64,000 bases of DNA from Forficula auricularia (GCA_024734495.1 JALMQS010000828.1:1227101-1291100), one strand, 5' to 3'; shown: positions 1 to 12,919, counted from the first letter of the stretch. Numbers and translations are program-made. Notes: generated by a model from the letters alone, not told the origin.

Positions 1-283
1 TCCACAAAAATTTGATAACGCACAGACTAACGGACAACCAGACAACCGGACGGACGGACAGACTAACAGACATTTTGACAAAACAATTATTATCTCCAAA
101 AATATAATTTTTTCGATGTTCACTTATTAGAGCTTTTTTGTAGAGCGAAATGCCATGGTTTCGCTCAATTTTGCTAATCAAAATAGTTTCATCCGTTTTT
201 GAAATATTTCGAAAAAAAGAAGGAAAAAATCACTTTTTTCATGCACGATTACAATACTTGACCATACCCTGTATGGTAAAGTA
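1..283 (+). repeat. Repeat family A, copy 1 (cut by window edge)
   Basis: Matches the right part of the fuller copy at 14178..14926, including the run of CAGAC/GGAC short repeats at 20..75 and the terminal hairpin (ACCATAC, CCT, GTATGGT) at 261..277. Its left part lies outside the window. No transposase is recognisable. A short reading frame on the minus strand is shared with the other copies (see findings). Confidence 0.8.
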
Positions 284-314
284 ATAATCTTAAGTTATAA
301 TTTCTATTAAATTG

Positions 315-417
315 AAAGTTTTTGCCGAGAGTAGCAGAATTTTTATATATTGAAGGAGACAATAAAAGGGTGTGTCTTCTGCAGAAGACACACTCTTTTA
401 TTGTCTCCTTCAATATA
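315..417. repeat. Repeat family C, palindromic fragment
   Basis: A near-perfect palindrome centred at about 381 (CTTCTGCAGAAG) with arms of about 35 bases reading through AGGAGACAATAAAAG. The flank TTGCCGAGAGTAGCAG is the outer end of family C seen again at 17783, 19490 and 36555. Here only the outer ends remain, joined head to head; the hammerhead-like core is missing. Confidence 0.7.
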
Positions 418-639
418 ATTTCTATATTAATTGCTTTATATTAATGTTGGTTTGTTATCATTATCAATGTTTGATAAGCGAAAGTCATGTGGTGTGTACT
501 CTAAATATCCTACATTGATTGATTTTTTTGTTTGTTTTTGCCGCTTCACTTTTACTCGTTTGATAGACAAGGTTGTTAAAATAAAATTATCATACACGAC
601 GCACACACGAACAAATAATGATTAAATAACTGGATCGTT

Positions 640-1060
640 TTTCCCAGGCGAAATTGGACGCTGGGTTTGTACAGAGGCGCAAAAAGATGCGAGAACACGC
701 CCCCTTTCCCCTGTCCCATCTAAGCATCCATCCTACTTTAGCTCTCCTCGATTGCACCAGTAACCCTGACGCCGTCGAACCTGAACCGTTTCCAAACCAT
801 TGCGTTAACAATGAGGACCGGGTGGGATGACGCCGATGATGATGTTGACCCGGGAGAGCTTAACGCCCGACAACCAATGAAAGTGATGATGACAAGCCAA
901 CGTCCCTGGTCAGGGATGCGCTCTAGATAACCAGTCAAGGATGCCTTTTGAAGTATCAACACCTCTCAAGCCGACTTTGCTGCGATTACGACATCCATGT
1001 CAGATTCTCATCACCGGAAATGAAGAATCATCACTAATGACCAAGACTACCTTGCCTCGG
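640..1060. other. GC-richer unassigned island
   Basis: This stretch is clearly less AT-rich than its surroundings and has no low-complexity runs. Both strands have only short open frames, none with a recognisable motif. It could be an old transposon interior, a regulatory element or a decayed exon; I cannot choose between these. Confidence 0.3.
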
Positions 1061-1204
1061 GTAGTTCCGTTATTAAAATTATTCTTCATTTCAATTAGAT
1101 CAGAGTGTGAATAAAAAGCGGATAAATAAATTTAATAAAATCATAATTTATCGTTGCGAGTAATAAATTACTTTAATGGAAAAAATACAAATATTAAAAC
1201 GTTA

Positions 1205-1879
1205 AACAAGCTTTTTTTGCAAATTTCATCGAATACGGCATAATTTTTGGATACTGAGTGAGAGTAGGAGTCAAAGATTAAATCTTGTTACTTAAACTCC
1301 ACAGTCGCTGAGATGGAAATTAAACATCTTCCACATCCTGTCCTATAAGAAAATCTTAAATCTCTCCTAATTCTATTGGTATAAGCAAGCTATGACTTCT
1401 CTACAGCACTTTTAGTTATTTCCGATCTTATATATTGAAAGTTCATAGAAATAGATTAGTTCAGAAATTCTCGAATCATCTTTATTTATCCCTTTTTTGT
1501 ATTATTACTATTTTAATAGATCCTCAGCGAGCACAATTTTTATTCGACCAAAACTCGTCTGGACTTGTCTTTGATATGTTTGAACAGGAAAATATACCAG
1601 GCAGGGACTTCAAACCTTCTATCAGTACCCTTTTCAAAAAATCATTTATTTTAATAGACCCTTGAAACTATGCAACAATTTTATTTCAATTCGAGAACCA
1701 ATATACTTAAAAAAAAATCTTTTTTATAGAAATATTTGAAATAACGGATAATAATTTGAAAATTTTAAAGATCCACCTGAAATTTTTAAGTCAACCTTAT
1801 ATATTTATGAAAATACTCTAAATGTTTGTAATTTTAGGGATGCGTCGCATCCACAGCATCCATTGACCACTCGCCACTG
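1205..1879 (-). mobile_element. hAT-like element remnant, copy 1
   Basis: The right end carries GCATCCACAGCATCC followed by CGCCACTG, the reverse complement of the left end of the element at 24011..24816 (CAGTGGCG, then GGATGCTGTGGATGCG). Interior stretches also match, such as TAAACTCCACAGTC near 1295 and the segment around 1540..1625. The other terminus is missing, so this is a truncated, probably non-autonomous hAT relative. The short open frame at 1435..1665 lies inside it and is not a gene. Confidence 0.6.
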
Positions 1880-3931
1880 ATATAAAGCCAGGTGACATTT
1901 TAAAATTTGGAGCGGCCTCAGTTTTACTCAAAATCTAGTGAAAATTAACTTCTTTGGATAAATTAAAACAAAAATACGTACCAAATAATTTTTTGAAAAG
2001 TAACTCAAAATAAAAATAACATTTTTTTATATTCATCAATTACTTCTTCTCTGACTAATCGCCTAACTACAGGTAGCTTTTCTTAAGATACTCAAAAAAT
2101 ATCACTTAGAGCTGATTGATATCTGTACAAATAAAAAACCACTTTGGATTTATTATTTTAAAAATTTATTTAAAAATTAAATATATCGTTGTGATAGACG
2201 TTAATTTGAACTTTCTAAATTACTAAAAAAGAAACAAGGATTAAAAATGTTTTTTTTTTGGAACGAAGTTTCCGGTAGGAGCTAACTGGCAGAAATCGTC
2301 ACGTAACGGAAATGCCCACTCCCGGCCAACTCTTAACTCAACGGAGAGGATATAAGAGAGAGATTTTTTTCCTCGAGGGTAGGTGGAAATCTTCGGCCAA
2401 ACCGGAATTAAACAAATATTTAAATCCAAAATCCTGAATATATAAAAGCTAAAAAAATTAACTAGTTAATTAACTAGTATTTTGATTAGATAATGTAAAA
2501 TTTTTAAATAATATTAATTTCATATAGCATTATTTTAATAATTCTCAACTTTAAAAACTAAAGATAGTAATTTTATACACATTTTGATTTTCAATATTTA
2601 ATATATTCAAGAAAATAATGGAGTTATACAATTATCAATAATAGCCAGTATTTATGGAGCGTGATTTTTTAAGGGGGATAAAATTTTTGGCCATATTTTA
2701 TTAACTCTAATATTTTTAAAATAACGTAAGGAACTTCGTTCCTGACGAGGGTCCCCCGACCCCACACGTTTGAATTTTTTTTACAGCTTGGAAAGTTGTA
2801 CATATTTGATAATTAAAATGATTAAGTGTATTGTCGTGGAAAAATTAATCATTGAGCTTAATTGTGTTTTATTAATTTAAATTATCTCTGTGCATTTTCA
2901 AATGGCAGAAAAAAGCTGTTCTCTCACAATAGGTTAATAATTCTGGATTAGGCTAAAACTATTTTATTGTTCTATTATTTTTTAAGACAAATAAATATTC
3001 TTCTTTATTTTTAATTAAACTATCATTAAATATTTTATGCACGTACCTAATTATAGTCTAGGAGGAAAGAATTCTTATACGGGTAAAATTGGTCTTTTAA
3101 CCTTACTTAGAATGTATTTTTCTTGTAATATCATTACATCACTATTGATTTTTTTTATCAGGGCAAATCTTGGGTACAAGTATCTTTGAAAAAATTCCTG
3201 GTAAGTTAGTGAAATAAGTTAAAGTTCCCATTATTCTGTAAATAAGCCAGCCAAGTACCAAGGGTTCAGCATTAACAACTCTCAAGGTACTTGATTTATC
3301 AAATTTGTTCTTCTTTGTCGTTGATAAGGAGAAAATAAGAGCATTTCCGGAAATTTTTAATAATTTCAAATCAAGCCACTTCTGAACATCGACAGGTACA
3401 AAAATCATTTACAATGACCACTTTGGGCTCGCTTACATTGTAATTTTAAAGTGAATTAAATTTAATAAAATTTAGATTAAATCTACTTAAGAACACCAAA
3501 ACTTAAAAAAAGCCTCAGATGAGGGTAGTAATTTACAGCAACGCCTGATGTAGACTGGCAAGATGCAAATTACCTTCTTCAAGACTTAATTAAGAAGAAA
3601 TTTACAGCCATATCTCACACTACGAGAGTATTAAAGAAAAAAAATATTTGCGAGCCCGAGAAAAATTCCGACCTTCTCATAATAATGATCAATTAAAATT
3701 TGAATGAAATTTTTGATTTCGAAATAAAATGAACACATAAAACTTAACAATTTCAACTTTGTATCTTATTTAGTTTTTCGTTTTAGTACAATGCCCTGAC
3801 ACATGACAGACGATCAGACATTTTATCTACACTGAAAGGATTCTTTTGTACTTTTAAATATAGAACCTTAAAATTAGTTAAATACCAATATTAAAATTTC
3901 ATCAAATTAATTCTATTTATATGAAGCAATT
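1880..3931. other. AT-rich intergenic DNA, no gene recognised
   Basis: Mostly AT-rich sequence. Two GC-richer pieces near 2255..2405 and 2725..2770 carry the inverted pair GGAACGAAGTT / AACTTCGTTCC and might mark the ends of an old element. Open frames at 2241..2429 and 3142..3408 on the minus strand show no known motif. Confidence 0.4.
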
Positions 3932-4233
3932 GAATATGAAAACATATTTTATTTTTAATTAAACAGTGTATCCCTTTTGATATTGATATGAACTAAATTA
4001 GTCTGTAGTTTATATGTGTTCCAAGATTTTACTTCTCATTTAAATGTAAATTTAAAAAAAAATAATAAACATCACTATTGTATATGATAACAGATTTTAT
4101 TTTGAATTAAACAGTGTATATTATGACCCTTTTGATATTGTTATGAATTAAATTAGTCTGGAGTTTATATGTGTGCCGAGACTTTATTTCTCATTTAAAT
4201 TTAAATTATAAAAAAACATAAAAACATCACTAA
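3932..4233. repeat. Tandem duplication, about 150 bp x 2
   Basis: Two adjacent diverged units (about 3932..4080 and 4081..4233) share AATTAAACAGTGTAT, CCCTTTTGATATTG, AAATTAGTCTG and TTTATATGTGT in the same order. No coding content. Confidence 0.7.
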
Positions 4234-4704
4234 TACACTAGTAAAGCAATGTTACTTATAAATAATTCAAACAAAAATTACAAGTACCATTTCGATTTGT
4301 AATTCAGAGTATATAGGTATTCATTTGTGTGATCATCTATATTCCCGCCTGTCCTTGAAACGGACAGATTGCCCCGACCAATTTGTAAGATTCCTTATTT
4401 GGCTGGCGTCTTCTGTTCGCGCGAGTCCTTCTAACTTCTAACACCTCACGTCGGATTAAAAGATGAGCTTGAGATGCTTTTGCCTTAATGAGCCGATTAA
4501 CCACTCTTGATACGTCCAACAATCTACCTCTGGGTCGAAAATATTAATTATCACATTAAAGTAAAAACATTATTGAATTTTATGTTATTTCAATTATCTC
4601 TCTAAAAATTTTATTTATATATCTCTATATTTGTCAGTTTCTTTTTTCTCTTCATGCTTAGCATGAAAATTGAATTTAAGTTCGATATTATGAAATATAA
4701 TTTT

Positions 4705-4811
4705 TAATTAAATTAAATTAGGGAACGAAGAAAAGATTTTTATAGAGCCCGGCTGATCCTTTTGTCTATAATATAAAAATCTTTTCTTCGTTCCCTAATT
4801 TAATTTAATTA
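4705..4811. repeat. Perfect 40-bp inverted repeat
   Basis: Arms 4705..4744 and 4772..4811 are exact reverse complements around a 27-base spacer and include GGGAACGAAGAAAAGATTTT. Exact arms suggest a young MITE or recent palindrome; no clear target-site duplication is seen because the flanks are low-complexity TTAA-type sequence. Confidence 0.8.
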
Positions 4812-4984
4812 ATAATTGTCTTTTCGACGAGGCCTCGTTGTAATTGCGCCCCGGGGCAAAGAGAAAAAATTATTTTCGATACTCGATTGGGAGGCGTTTG
4901 AGAATAATTTTTAATTTTTTGTGTATTTGGTGATTCTGTTTTGAATTAATATCACCTAAGCACAAGGAGAAAAAAACAATTTTT

Positions 4985-6430
4985 AACCGACTTCAAAAAA
5001 GGAGGAGGTTCTCTATTCGACTGAATTTTTTTTTTTTTTTTTTTTTTTTTTTTGTGCCTATGTTACCTCATATCTCCGCCAATTCCCAACCGATTTTGAA
5101 AATTATTTTTGCATTGGGTCCAGTCTAGCTTCCGATTGGTCCCATTTTTTCGAATTTTTTCATAGGTATTAGACCTTTTTTATTAGGTTTGTTTAGACCT
5201 AACCTCTTTGTTTATGAACCGATTTCGATGGTTCTTTTTTTATCCGAAGGGGGTGTCTTAGGGATGGTGTCATATTAATTTGGTCAAGTTCTGATGATAT
5301 GATCACTATTAATAACATCACTAAAAAGAGAAAAATAAAAATAATTTTTAAGAAAAAAATAAAAACCGACTTCAAAAAATTCAATGCAACAAATAAAATA
5401 CACTAAAAGGTATAAAATAATTATTATCTTATTTAGTTACAACTAAACGACGAAACATTAACATGAAAATACTTTTTGAAGTTGGTGCCCAACATATACC
5501 TTTTATGAATCGCACTCGACGGATCTTACTTAGTACGTTTGGAGGGTATGCTCGCTTATAGGTATAGTTTGCTTGGCACCGACTTCAAAAAGTAATTTCA
5601 TGTTAATATTTCGTCGTTTAGTTGTAACTAAATAAGATAATAATTATTTTATACCTTTTAGTGTATTTTTAACCGACTTCAAAAAAGGAGGAGGTTCTCT
5701 ATTCGATTGAATTTTTTTTTTTTTTTTTTTTTTTTTTTTGTGCCTATGTTACCTCATATCTCCGGCAATTGTCAACCGATTTTGAAAATTTTTTTTGCAT
5801 TGGGTCCAGTCTAGCTTCCGATTGGTCCCATTTTTTTTTCGATTTTTTTTCATAGGTATTAGACCTTTTTATTAAGGTTTGTTTAGGTTTGTTTAGACCT
5901 AACCTCTTTGTTTATGAACCGATTTCGATGGTTCGTTCAACTTATCCGAAAGAGGTGTCTTAGGGATGGTGTCATATTAATTTGGTCAAGTCTGCTGATA
6001 TAATCGCTATTAATAAAAGCATCACTAAAAAAGAAAAATAAAAATTTTTAAGAAAAAAATAGAAACCGAGCTTCAAAATAATAAGTGCTTTACAAATATA
6101 AAAATACACTGAAAGGTATAAAATAATTATTATTATCTTATTCAGTTACAACTTTAAACGACGAAATATTAACACGATACTACTTTTTGAAGTTGGTGCC
6201 AAACATATACCTTTTATGAATCGCGCTCGACCTTTAGGATCTTGCTTAGTACGTTTGGCGTGTACGCTCGCTTATAGAGTATGGTTGTTGCTTTGGCTAC
6301 CGAGCTTTAAAAAGTGAACTTCGTGTTAATATTTCGTCGTTTAGTTGTATCACCTAAACAGGTATAATAGTGTTTTATGCACATACTGAGTGTATTTTTT
6401 ACTCATTTGTTTGCACTTAATTTTTGAAGT
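4985..6430 (+). repeat. Repeat family B, tandem block of two units
   Basis: Two units of about 690 bp begin with AACCGACTTCAAAAAAGG at 4985 and 5671, followed by a long T run, CCTCATATCTCCG and TTGGGTCCAGTCTAGCTTCC. Each unit ends with an inverted pair: 5398..5500 is the reverse complement of 5573..5675 (through AACTAAACGACGAAA); a more diverged equivalent spans about 6100..6200 and 6300..6400. From general knowledge, similar ACCGACTTCAAAAAAGG repeats are widespread in insect genomes, notably Lepidoptera; this is family resemblance, not an identification. Confidence 0.8.
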
Positions 6431-6519
6431 CGAGTTTTATTTTTTCTTAAAGATTGTTTTTCAAAGTATAATTCTTAATTTTAATTTCTTGACAATATAC
6501 TTCAAATTTTAAATTTCTT

Positions 6520-6870
6520 AAAAAATCCCAAAGGTTGTCTTTTTATCTATTAGATCCGAGATGAAATGGATTATTTTTAACACGCAACCACCTTTTTTTT
6601 AAACATTTTTATTGCATGGCTATGTGTTTAAATTTAGAATCACTAGACAAAATTTACAATTGAAGTCTTAAATATTTGAGTGAACAATTTACCCCGATAC
6701 ATAGTTATCTCACAAGAGTTCACCTCAAAGAGTAACCAATTGCTAATATTGGCACTTGGGTCAGATTTCTGAGTGGGTTAAAACAACACTTCGGACATAT
6801 AATTAAAAATAATCCATTCCATCTCATATCAAATAGATGAGAAACTCTTGTGATTTTCTTACAAATCTGG
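6520..6870. repeat. Diverged inverted repeat
   Basis: TTATCTATTAGATCCGAGAT with GGATTATTTTTAA near 6540..6580 is mirrored by TTAAAAATAATCC and ATCTCATATCAAATAGAT near 6805..6838. The arms are imperfect and the centre shows nothing recognisable. Possibly an old MITE. Confidence 0.4.
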
Positions 6871-7124
6871 GATTAAATTGAATAACTTTTATCCATTGTT
6901 TTATGAGTCTGGCCTGGTAGTGTCTAGATTTTGTACTTAATTTTGGACAAGAAAAAAGATTAATATGGCCTTATTTTTTAAAGTAGTATAAGTAAAAAAA
7001 TAATCAAAGCCTATTCTGGTTAGACATACATACATAGATGTCTTCTTTTCATATCATCACATACTCAATGGGGCAGAGCAAAATATGCTCATATCATCCG
7101 ATAAATGTTATTGGAAGTATTTTT

Positions 7125-7430
7125 AACCGACTTCAAAAAAAGGAGGAGGTTCGACTGATTTTTTTTTTTTTTTTTTGTATCTACGTTACCTCATATATCC
7201 GCCAATTGTGAACCGATTTTTGAAAAAAAATTTAGCATTAGGTTCAGTCTAGCTTCCGATTGGTCCCGTTTTTCATTGGTATTAGATCTTTTTTGTTAGG
7301 TTTGTTTAGGCCTAACTTCTTTATTTATGAACCGATTTCGATGATTCTTTTTGTTATTGGAAATGGGGTATCTTAGGGATGGTGCCATATTAATTTGGTC
7401 AAGTTCTGAAGATATGATCAATTATGAAAT
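7125..7430 (+). repeat. Repeat family B, partial third copy
   Basis: Starts with AACCGACTTCAAAAAAAGG, has the T run at 7159..7176, then matches the first part of the units at 4985 and 5671 (GGTTCAGTCTAGCTTCC, AACCGATTTCGATG, TCTTAGGGATGGTG). It lacks the inverted-repeat second half. Confidence 0.75.
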
Positions 7431-8601
7431 AACGTAAATCTCCAATTCTTATGACCAAATAATCGAAATTATAATAAATAAAATCTTTTATAAAAAATTT
7501 TAAAACATTCATTTAAAACCCACAATTGTTTCGAGAGAATTTCTATATCTATGAATTTTTTTTTTTAATAAATTTGTATTTTTATTACAACTTTGTGCAT
7601 ACTTAGAAAATAACTAGTTATATTTTTGGTGGCTAATACTTTCGTATGCCCATTATCTATATACCAATATTAGCTTATACTATTTTAAGGTGGAAAAGTA
7701 ATGAAAGGAAGAGTAAAGTGATAAAAAAATAACTTGTTTATTTTTTTATCAGTTTGCTGCTTCGTTTCCAGCCTTAGATGGTTACCAAGCTAATAGCTTG
7801 CCATGTTTATTGTTTCTTAACTTTCTAGATTCATACGACCTACATGTCAAGGTCGATGGCTTAATATACTTACCTATAGATGGATAAATAAATAAATAAA
7901 ACTTCATTTTTAATTAATCTTCAAACATTAATTGTCACTATATATGGAGAAAACATATTTTTTAATATTTAGGACGTTCAAAAAAATAAATCATCTTTGA
8001 AAATTTCCAATTCAAATTACATTATCCCTTTCTTTTCGACCAATTTAAATGTTGACATTGGAATTCCATATTGTACAAATTTTCCCTGCTTGAATAAGAA
8101 ATTTGTTATGATAATGGATGAGAAAAAGTGAGGGGGAGCGGTAAGTGGTAAGTGGTAAGAGGATAAGCGGGGCGGTAAAATAGATTGGGACATCAAGAGT
8201 GCGGTTCTCTTCTTGTGTCTGCGAATCAGTTCGAGAATGATGGTGCAATTTACTCGAGGTACTTTTGCAGTTTGGAATGACGCACCGTCTGCTTGACCAA
8301 ATAAAGACCTGTTCATTGTGGTGGGGTACATCTGCCCGACTTTATTTCTCACAATCATTTTTTATTATTATTATTATTAGTGGAGGATAAATAGTAGAAT
8401 TAATAAGTATTACTATATAAATACATGTATATATAATATTTATCGTCTGTTGATTACAAATACGTATTTTTATTGATATCATTTTTATGGACTAGATCCA
8501 TTGCATAAAGAATAATATTTAACGAAATTGATTAAAATACTATATATTAGATATAGAGTGGTTTTAGCATATATAGGGATTTTCGAATTATTCGAATTAT
8601 A
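7431..8601. other. Intergenic, no gene recognised
   Basis: AT-rich. A minus-strand open frame at 8017..8358 lies in a somewhat less AT-rich stretch but has no family motif, signal peptide or splice context, so it is not called. A TTA/ATT microsatellite lies at about 8362..8382. Confidence 0.4.
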
Positions 8602-9355
8602 CAGCGTTGTATAGATAAAAACTAATCGTAAGCTTTCTATCGAACATCGCGTAACCGAGCCCTAGCCCTCTAAAGTTTGAAAAAGTAGGTTTTTACATTT
8701 TGGTCCACCCTATTATTAAAAGGTCTTCCCAAATTATATATTAAATCGATAGAGGACGTTAATAGGAATCCAAAACATGTTTATTTGATTTTTAAGGAAT
8801 TTGGTGTTGGTACTTGGTGAAACATTTTTTAAAATTATTGGATAAAAAATACTTGATAGGTTTCACATTAAGATATAAAAAATAAAACGAATTTATTTTT
8901 GGAGAATCTTTAATCTCGATATACTTATATATTTCGGGTGACTAACCCATCTTCAGGAGCAACAGAAAGTAACTTTATTTATTAAAATCGGACTAAAATT
9001 TACGGAGATTTTATTTTTAACGATTGAATAAGATCCCAAGAAATATTCGAATTTTAATAAAATGATATCTAGAAATTGTACAAAATTTTAAAATATACAA
9101 ATATGATGTAACTAAAAAATTCATAATTCCGTCAAATTTAGTCCAATTTCAATAAATAAACATGTTTTGGATTCGTATTAACGTCCTCTATTGATATGAT
9201 ATATAATATGGGACTGTTTAATATTAGGAGTGCACCAAAATGAAAAATATGGAATAAATCGATTTTTCCAAACTTTAGAGGGCTAGGGCTCGTTTACGCC
9301 ATGTTCGATATGGCTCAAAATCTACAGTTATTGGTTTTGCATCTATACGAACAAG
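8602..9355. mobile_element. Foldback (long inverted-repeat) element interrupted by a family D insertion
   Basis: Left arm (about 8602..8785 plus 8974..9010) and right arm (about 9120..9355) are inverted copies. Both contain CGAACAT, GAGCCCTAGCCCTCTAAAG, the GAGGACGTTAATA segment and CCAAAACATGTTTATT in mirror order. The left arm is broken by a 188-bp insert absent from the right arm. No transposase is present. Confidence 0.75.
8786..8973 (-). mobile_element. Family D (Penelope-like) insertion, flanked by TTTATT
   Basis: This insert interrupts the left arm of the foldback. TTTATT occurs on both sides (8780..8785 and 8974..8979) and the right arm supplies the uninterrupted sequence. On the minus strand it reads CTGAAGA, T, a GGGT...ACCC hairpin, then GAAA, the family D core, and it ends in the family-D tail TTGGTGTTGGTACTTGG near 8800. 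Related copies: 12785, 34868, 36690 and 49056. Confidence 0.7.
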
Positions 9356-10984
9356 TTCCCGGGTTGTCCCTTTGATCTCCACATACTTCTAAAATAAGAA
9401 CCACTCTTGGAGGCAATCGGATGCGTTGTTTTCAGTGTATGCAAAAAAAAACTTAAAAAAGTGCTGTCTAATAAAAGAAATTAAATTTAAAATTTAAGTC
9501 AAGGTTCGTCTCGAGACATAAGATAAAAAATTAAAAAAAAATTTATTTAAAAGTCAAAGTTCATTTCACAAAAATCCAAAATTTTGACAATTCAACATTG
9601 AGTCGTTGTAGGAAGTTAATTAAATGATAACCATTTTTATAATAGATCGAAAATGAAATAAGGAAAATAAGCGAGTTGTTAAGCAACCTAGAATAGAGAA
9701 TCTCATTAGTGGGAAAATTAAAAATCTTCTAAGTACGACATGTCCTACAAATCCAACAAGAATATCAAAATCAAAAATGGTTCAATCACAAATAAAATTA
9801 TTTATTTTTAATTACAATATGACTTAAGAAATTAGAAGAACATTTTTTAATTTGATATTTGATGGACTGTAGTGATTGGAAATTCAAATCGATATTTTTT
9901 ATTAAGGAAAGAATTGAATTGTAAATAACCTGTAAGTGCGGGGCACGTTTAGAGAGGGATCAAAATTTGCCTAAAGCGAGAAGGGCAGGATGGCTAGCCT
10001 TCAACCAAATACAAAAATGATTTCAAATGAAATTCGCGGATAATCAATTCAGCGCTTCTCCCATTATTATTCCATAAATAGAAATTAGGATCAATAAAAG
10101 AAAATATGAATTATTCAAAAATACAATTGCGATGGATTCTATATTCTGATCAAAATAAAAATCGATGCGGACAGAGGAGAGGATGATGAAGATGAAAACT
10201 CAAATTGACAGGACTACGTTAAAAACTGTTTTTGTGATGAAAAGGTTAAAGCATCAATGTTTATACCATACCTTTTATTGCAATACAGCCAAAATTCATC
10301 TGTTATAATCGCATTCCATTACTTTAAATTATTGCAAAATGATAGTTATTTCTTATTATTTCACTACTATCAAGAGGACTATAGCCATTTTCACGATTAT
10401 ACTGTGGCAGACAAGTTGCAAAGTGATATTTTAGCAACTCTTACAAATAAAATATTTTTTCTTTTTTGTAAATTTTCATGAAGTTTAGTTTTTTGTATAA
10501 CTTTTGAAACCATGAAAAATCAAATTTTGATTTTCGGGATGATTAGGAAAAGAAAGAAATTAGGTAAAATTCAATTGAAAAATAATTAATCAGTATTATC
10601 GTGAAATGACCATCCAAGTTTATGGTCCTAAAAAAATTGTCCTACGCAAAGCTATATTTTGGATTTTCTAGCTTCAGAACCGACGAAATTAAAATGTTAA
10701 AGAAAAAGTTAAGGAAGAAATCAAATAGTTTTATGTAACGGTATCTCGGTATATAAAATTATATAGCTAATGAACTGAAATTTGGCTTTAAAGTTTGAAT
10801 TAATAACTGCCTCTCTGTGCCAAGTTTCAGCTTTCTGGCTTAAACCGTTCGCAGACCAAACAAAATTTCTAATGCTATTTGTTGTAGGTAAGTGCCTAAT
10901 TTCCAAAATATGTAGAAATCTTAGGAAAAATATTTTTAGAAGAACTGAAATTTGAAAATTAAAATTTACATAGATCTCCAGGAC

Positions 10985-11270
10985 AGAAGGAATGTTATTA
11001 TTGAATAAATTGATGAGCGATTGAGCGATTCTTTATTAAGATCTGAATTAAGAAATGATTAATGATATAATTGAAAGTAAGATAACAGAGGAGTGTTTTG
11101 AATTACCACTTAAAAAATTTATTATTTTTTAATTCACCGAAACTTCAAACAGTTTTTTGAATTTTTTTTCCCTTTTTTCTCCAATTTATATAACTACTAT
11201 AGGAATGTTATTATTAAATAAATTAATGAGCGATTGAGCGATTCTTTATTAAGATCTGATAATAGACCGA
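10985..11270. repeat. 62-bp direct repeat pair
   Basis: About 10988..11050 and 11208..11270 share GGAATGTTATTATT, AAT(T/A)GATGAGCGATTGAGCG and ATTCTTTATTAAGATCTGA in direct orientation, separated by about 160 bases. They may be terminal direct repeats of a small element or a simple duplication. Confidence 0.7.
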
Positions 11271-11365
11271 GAGCTAGTGAACATTTTAGACTATTATTTC
11301 AGAATGGATATAACATATCCCATACTCTAGTGTGATCAGCACACACCCTGAAAGTAAAATTCTTA

Positions 11366-11437
11366 CTCGCCGAATCCAGTCGTATTTTGACATCTTCAGT
11401 GGTCATTTACCCTTGAAAAGGACTGGATTCGGCGAGT
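11366..11437. repeat. Short exact inverted repeat
   Basis: ACTCGCCGAATCCAGTC near 11366 and GACTGGATTCGGCGAGT near 11421 are exact reverse complements around a spacer of about 38 bases. Strong hairpin potential; no link to a gene is visible. Confidence 0.7.
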
Positions 11438-11544
11438 CCAGACTGGACTGGGAGGTTGAATATATAACATCTGAGATTTCAATTTCACTTGTTGATCCAT
11501 CCGAATGTCTAGCGGGCTATACGCGAAATGACGTTGGATTCTAG

Positions 11545-12784
11545 CTAAGTGGATCACATCTTTTTCTCTCTTGGTCCAGACTTAAGACTCCGCAGACTCC
11601 AATACCGTAATCCGCAGTAGTCTCGCGATAAAATATGTTTTTCAAATAAGCACGGTCAAAATAATTCTCGTTGACGTATCAATTATTCTTTGATATATTA
11701 ATGAGAAAAATTATAAAATTTATTTAAGATCAATATTTCAAGTTAGAAATATATAAGTTCAATTATTATTTTCACTCAATATTTGACAAAAATTCCCTAC
11801 AGTTGATTCGCGATTGAATCAAATGTAGAAAACATTCGGTTAATCACAATTATTATCTCAAATATAGGTAGTTTAATCTACTTAAGTCACTAAGACTGAA
11901 ACTTGCATGAGTATTCAAATAAAACATCTTCATGAACTACCGTTATTTGTAAATTGTAATTTTATTCAAATCGAATAATAACACTATTTTACTACAATAA
12001 AAAAAATTTTAACTAAAATTTTTCTTTTTATTAATATGATTTATTAATGAATGGCCAAAATTAAACACCTGAAATTAGGGATGAGCTGAAATATTTATTT
12101 GATAAAAAGGTGAGCGAAACTTCAAAGTTTAGGAATAATACATTTATAAACTCATAATACATTTATAATTAAAAACTAAGTGTTGATAATCCAATATTCA
12201 TAATTATTAATCCTCTCCACGCGTCAGTTAATTTTCAATATATATTCATATTAATCGAATATCTAGACACAATTAAAATACAATATTAGAATTAATGACA
12301 TTATGAATATCTGATATAGAAATGAGAAATAAACTATTAATGATTTCTTCTTTTATTTAATGATGAATGATTATTGAAATTCTCAAGTTCACTCACCAGG
12401 TGCTTGAATACTAATCGGTAACACTTGCAAAATTGCTAGGTATTGAATCAAGGATCAAAGGATTAGATTTTGAAATGCACGACTTCATATTATATATTAA
12501 ATTTTATTGGAATAGAATCAGTTCACCTATTACAAATGATTACTATTGTCCTTGATTTCCACCCTTGCTTATTTAATTAAAAAGACTTTACAGAGTAGGA
12601 AGCCCTAAAGCCGCTCACATAATTAATAATAATTCTCTCAAACAATCCAGAGCGTCTATGTCTCAAGTTGTCTGCAATTCGGAAACCATTAATCCAAATC
12701 CAGTGTAATCGTGGAACATGGCCACCCACTATTGCTTCTCAAAATAAAATAAACTCGATTTTGTTAAGGGAGAATGGTGTAGGT
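11545..12784. other. Intergenic, nothing recognised
   Basis: AT-rich single-copy-looking DNA without repeats shared with the rest of the window and without a credible coding frame. Confidence 0.4.
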
Positions 12785-12919
12785 TTTTGATGAAACATAT
12801 TTTATTAAAGTATGAAAATTTAATAAATTTAAAAAAATTTAAAAATATTAAAATTCTAGGTAGGTTTCACAAAAAACAAAAGACAAAATGCTTACTAGCA
12901 TGACTCTATATATATATAT

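Noticed and set aside
4337..4522. Arg-rich minus-strand frame of 61 codons
   Set aside because: The basic peptide lacks any retroelement or nuclear-protein motif I can name.
8017..8358. 113-codon minus-strand frame
   Set aside because: No signal, motif, codon bias or splice context; only length argues for it.
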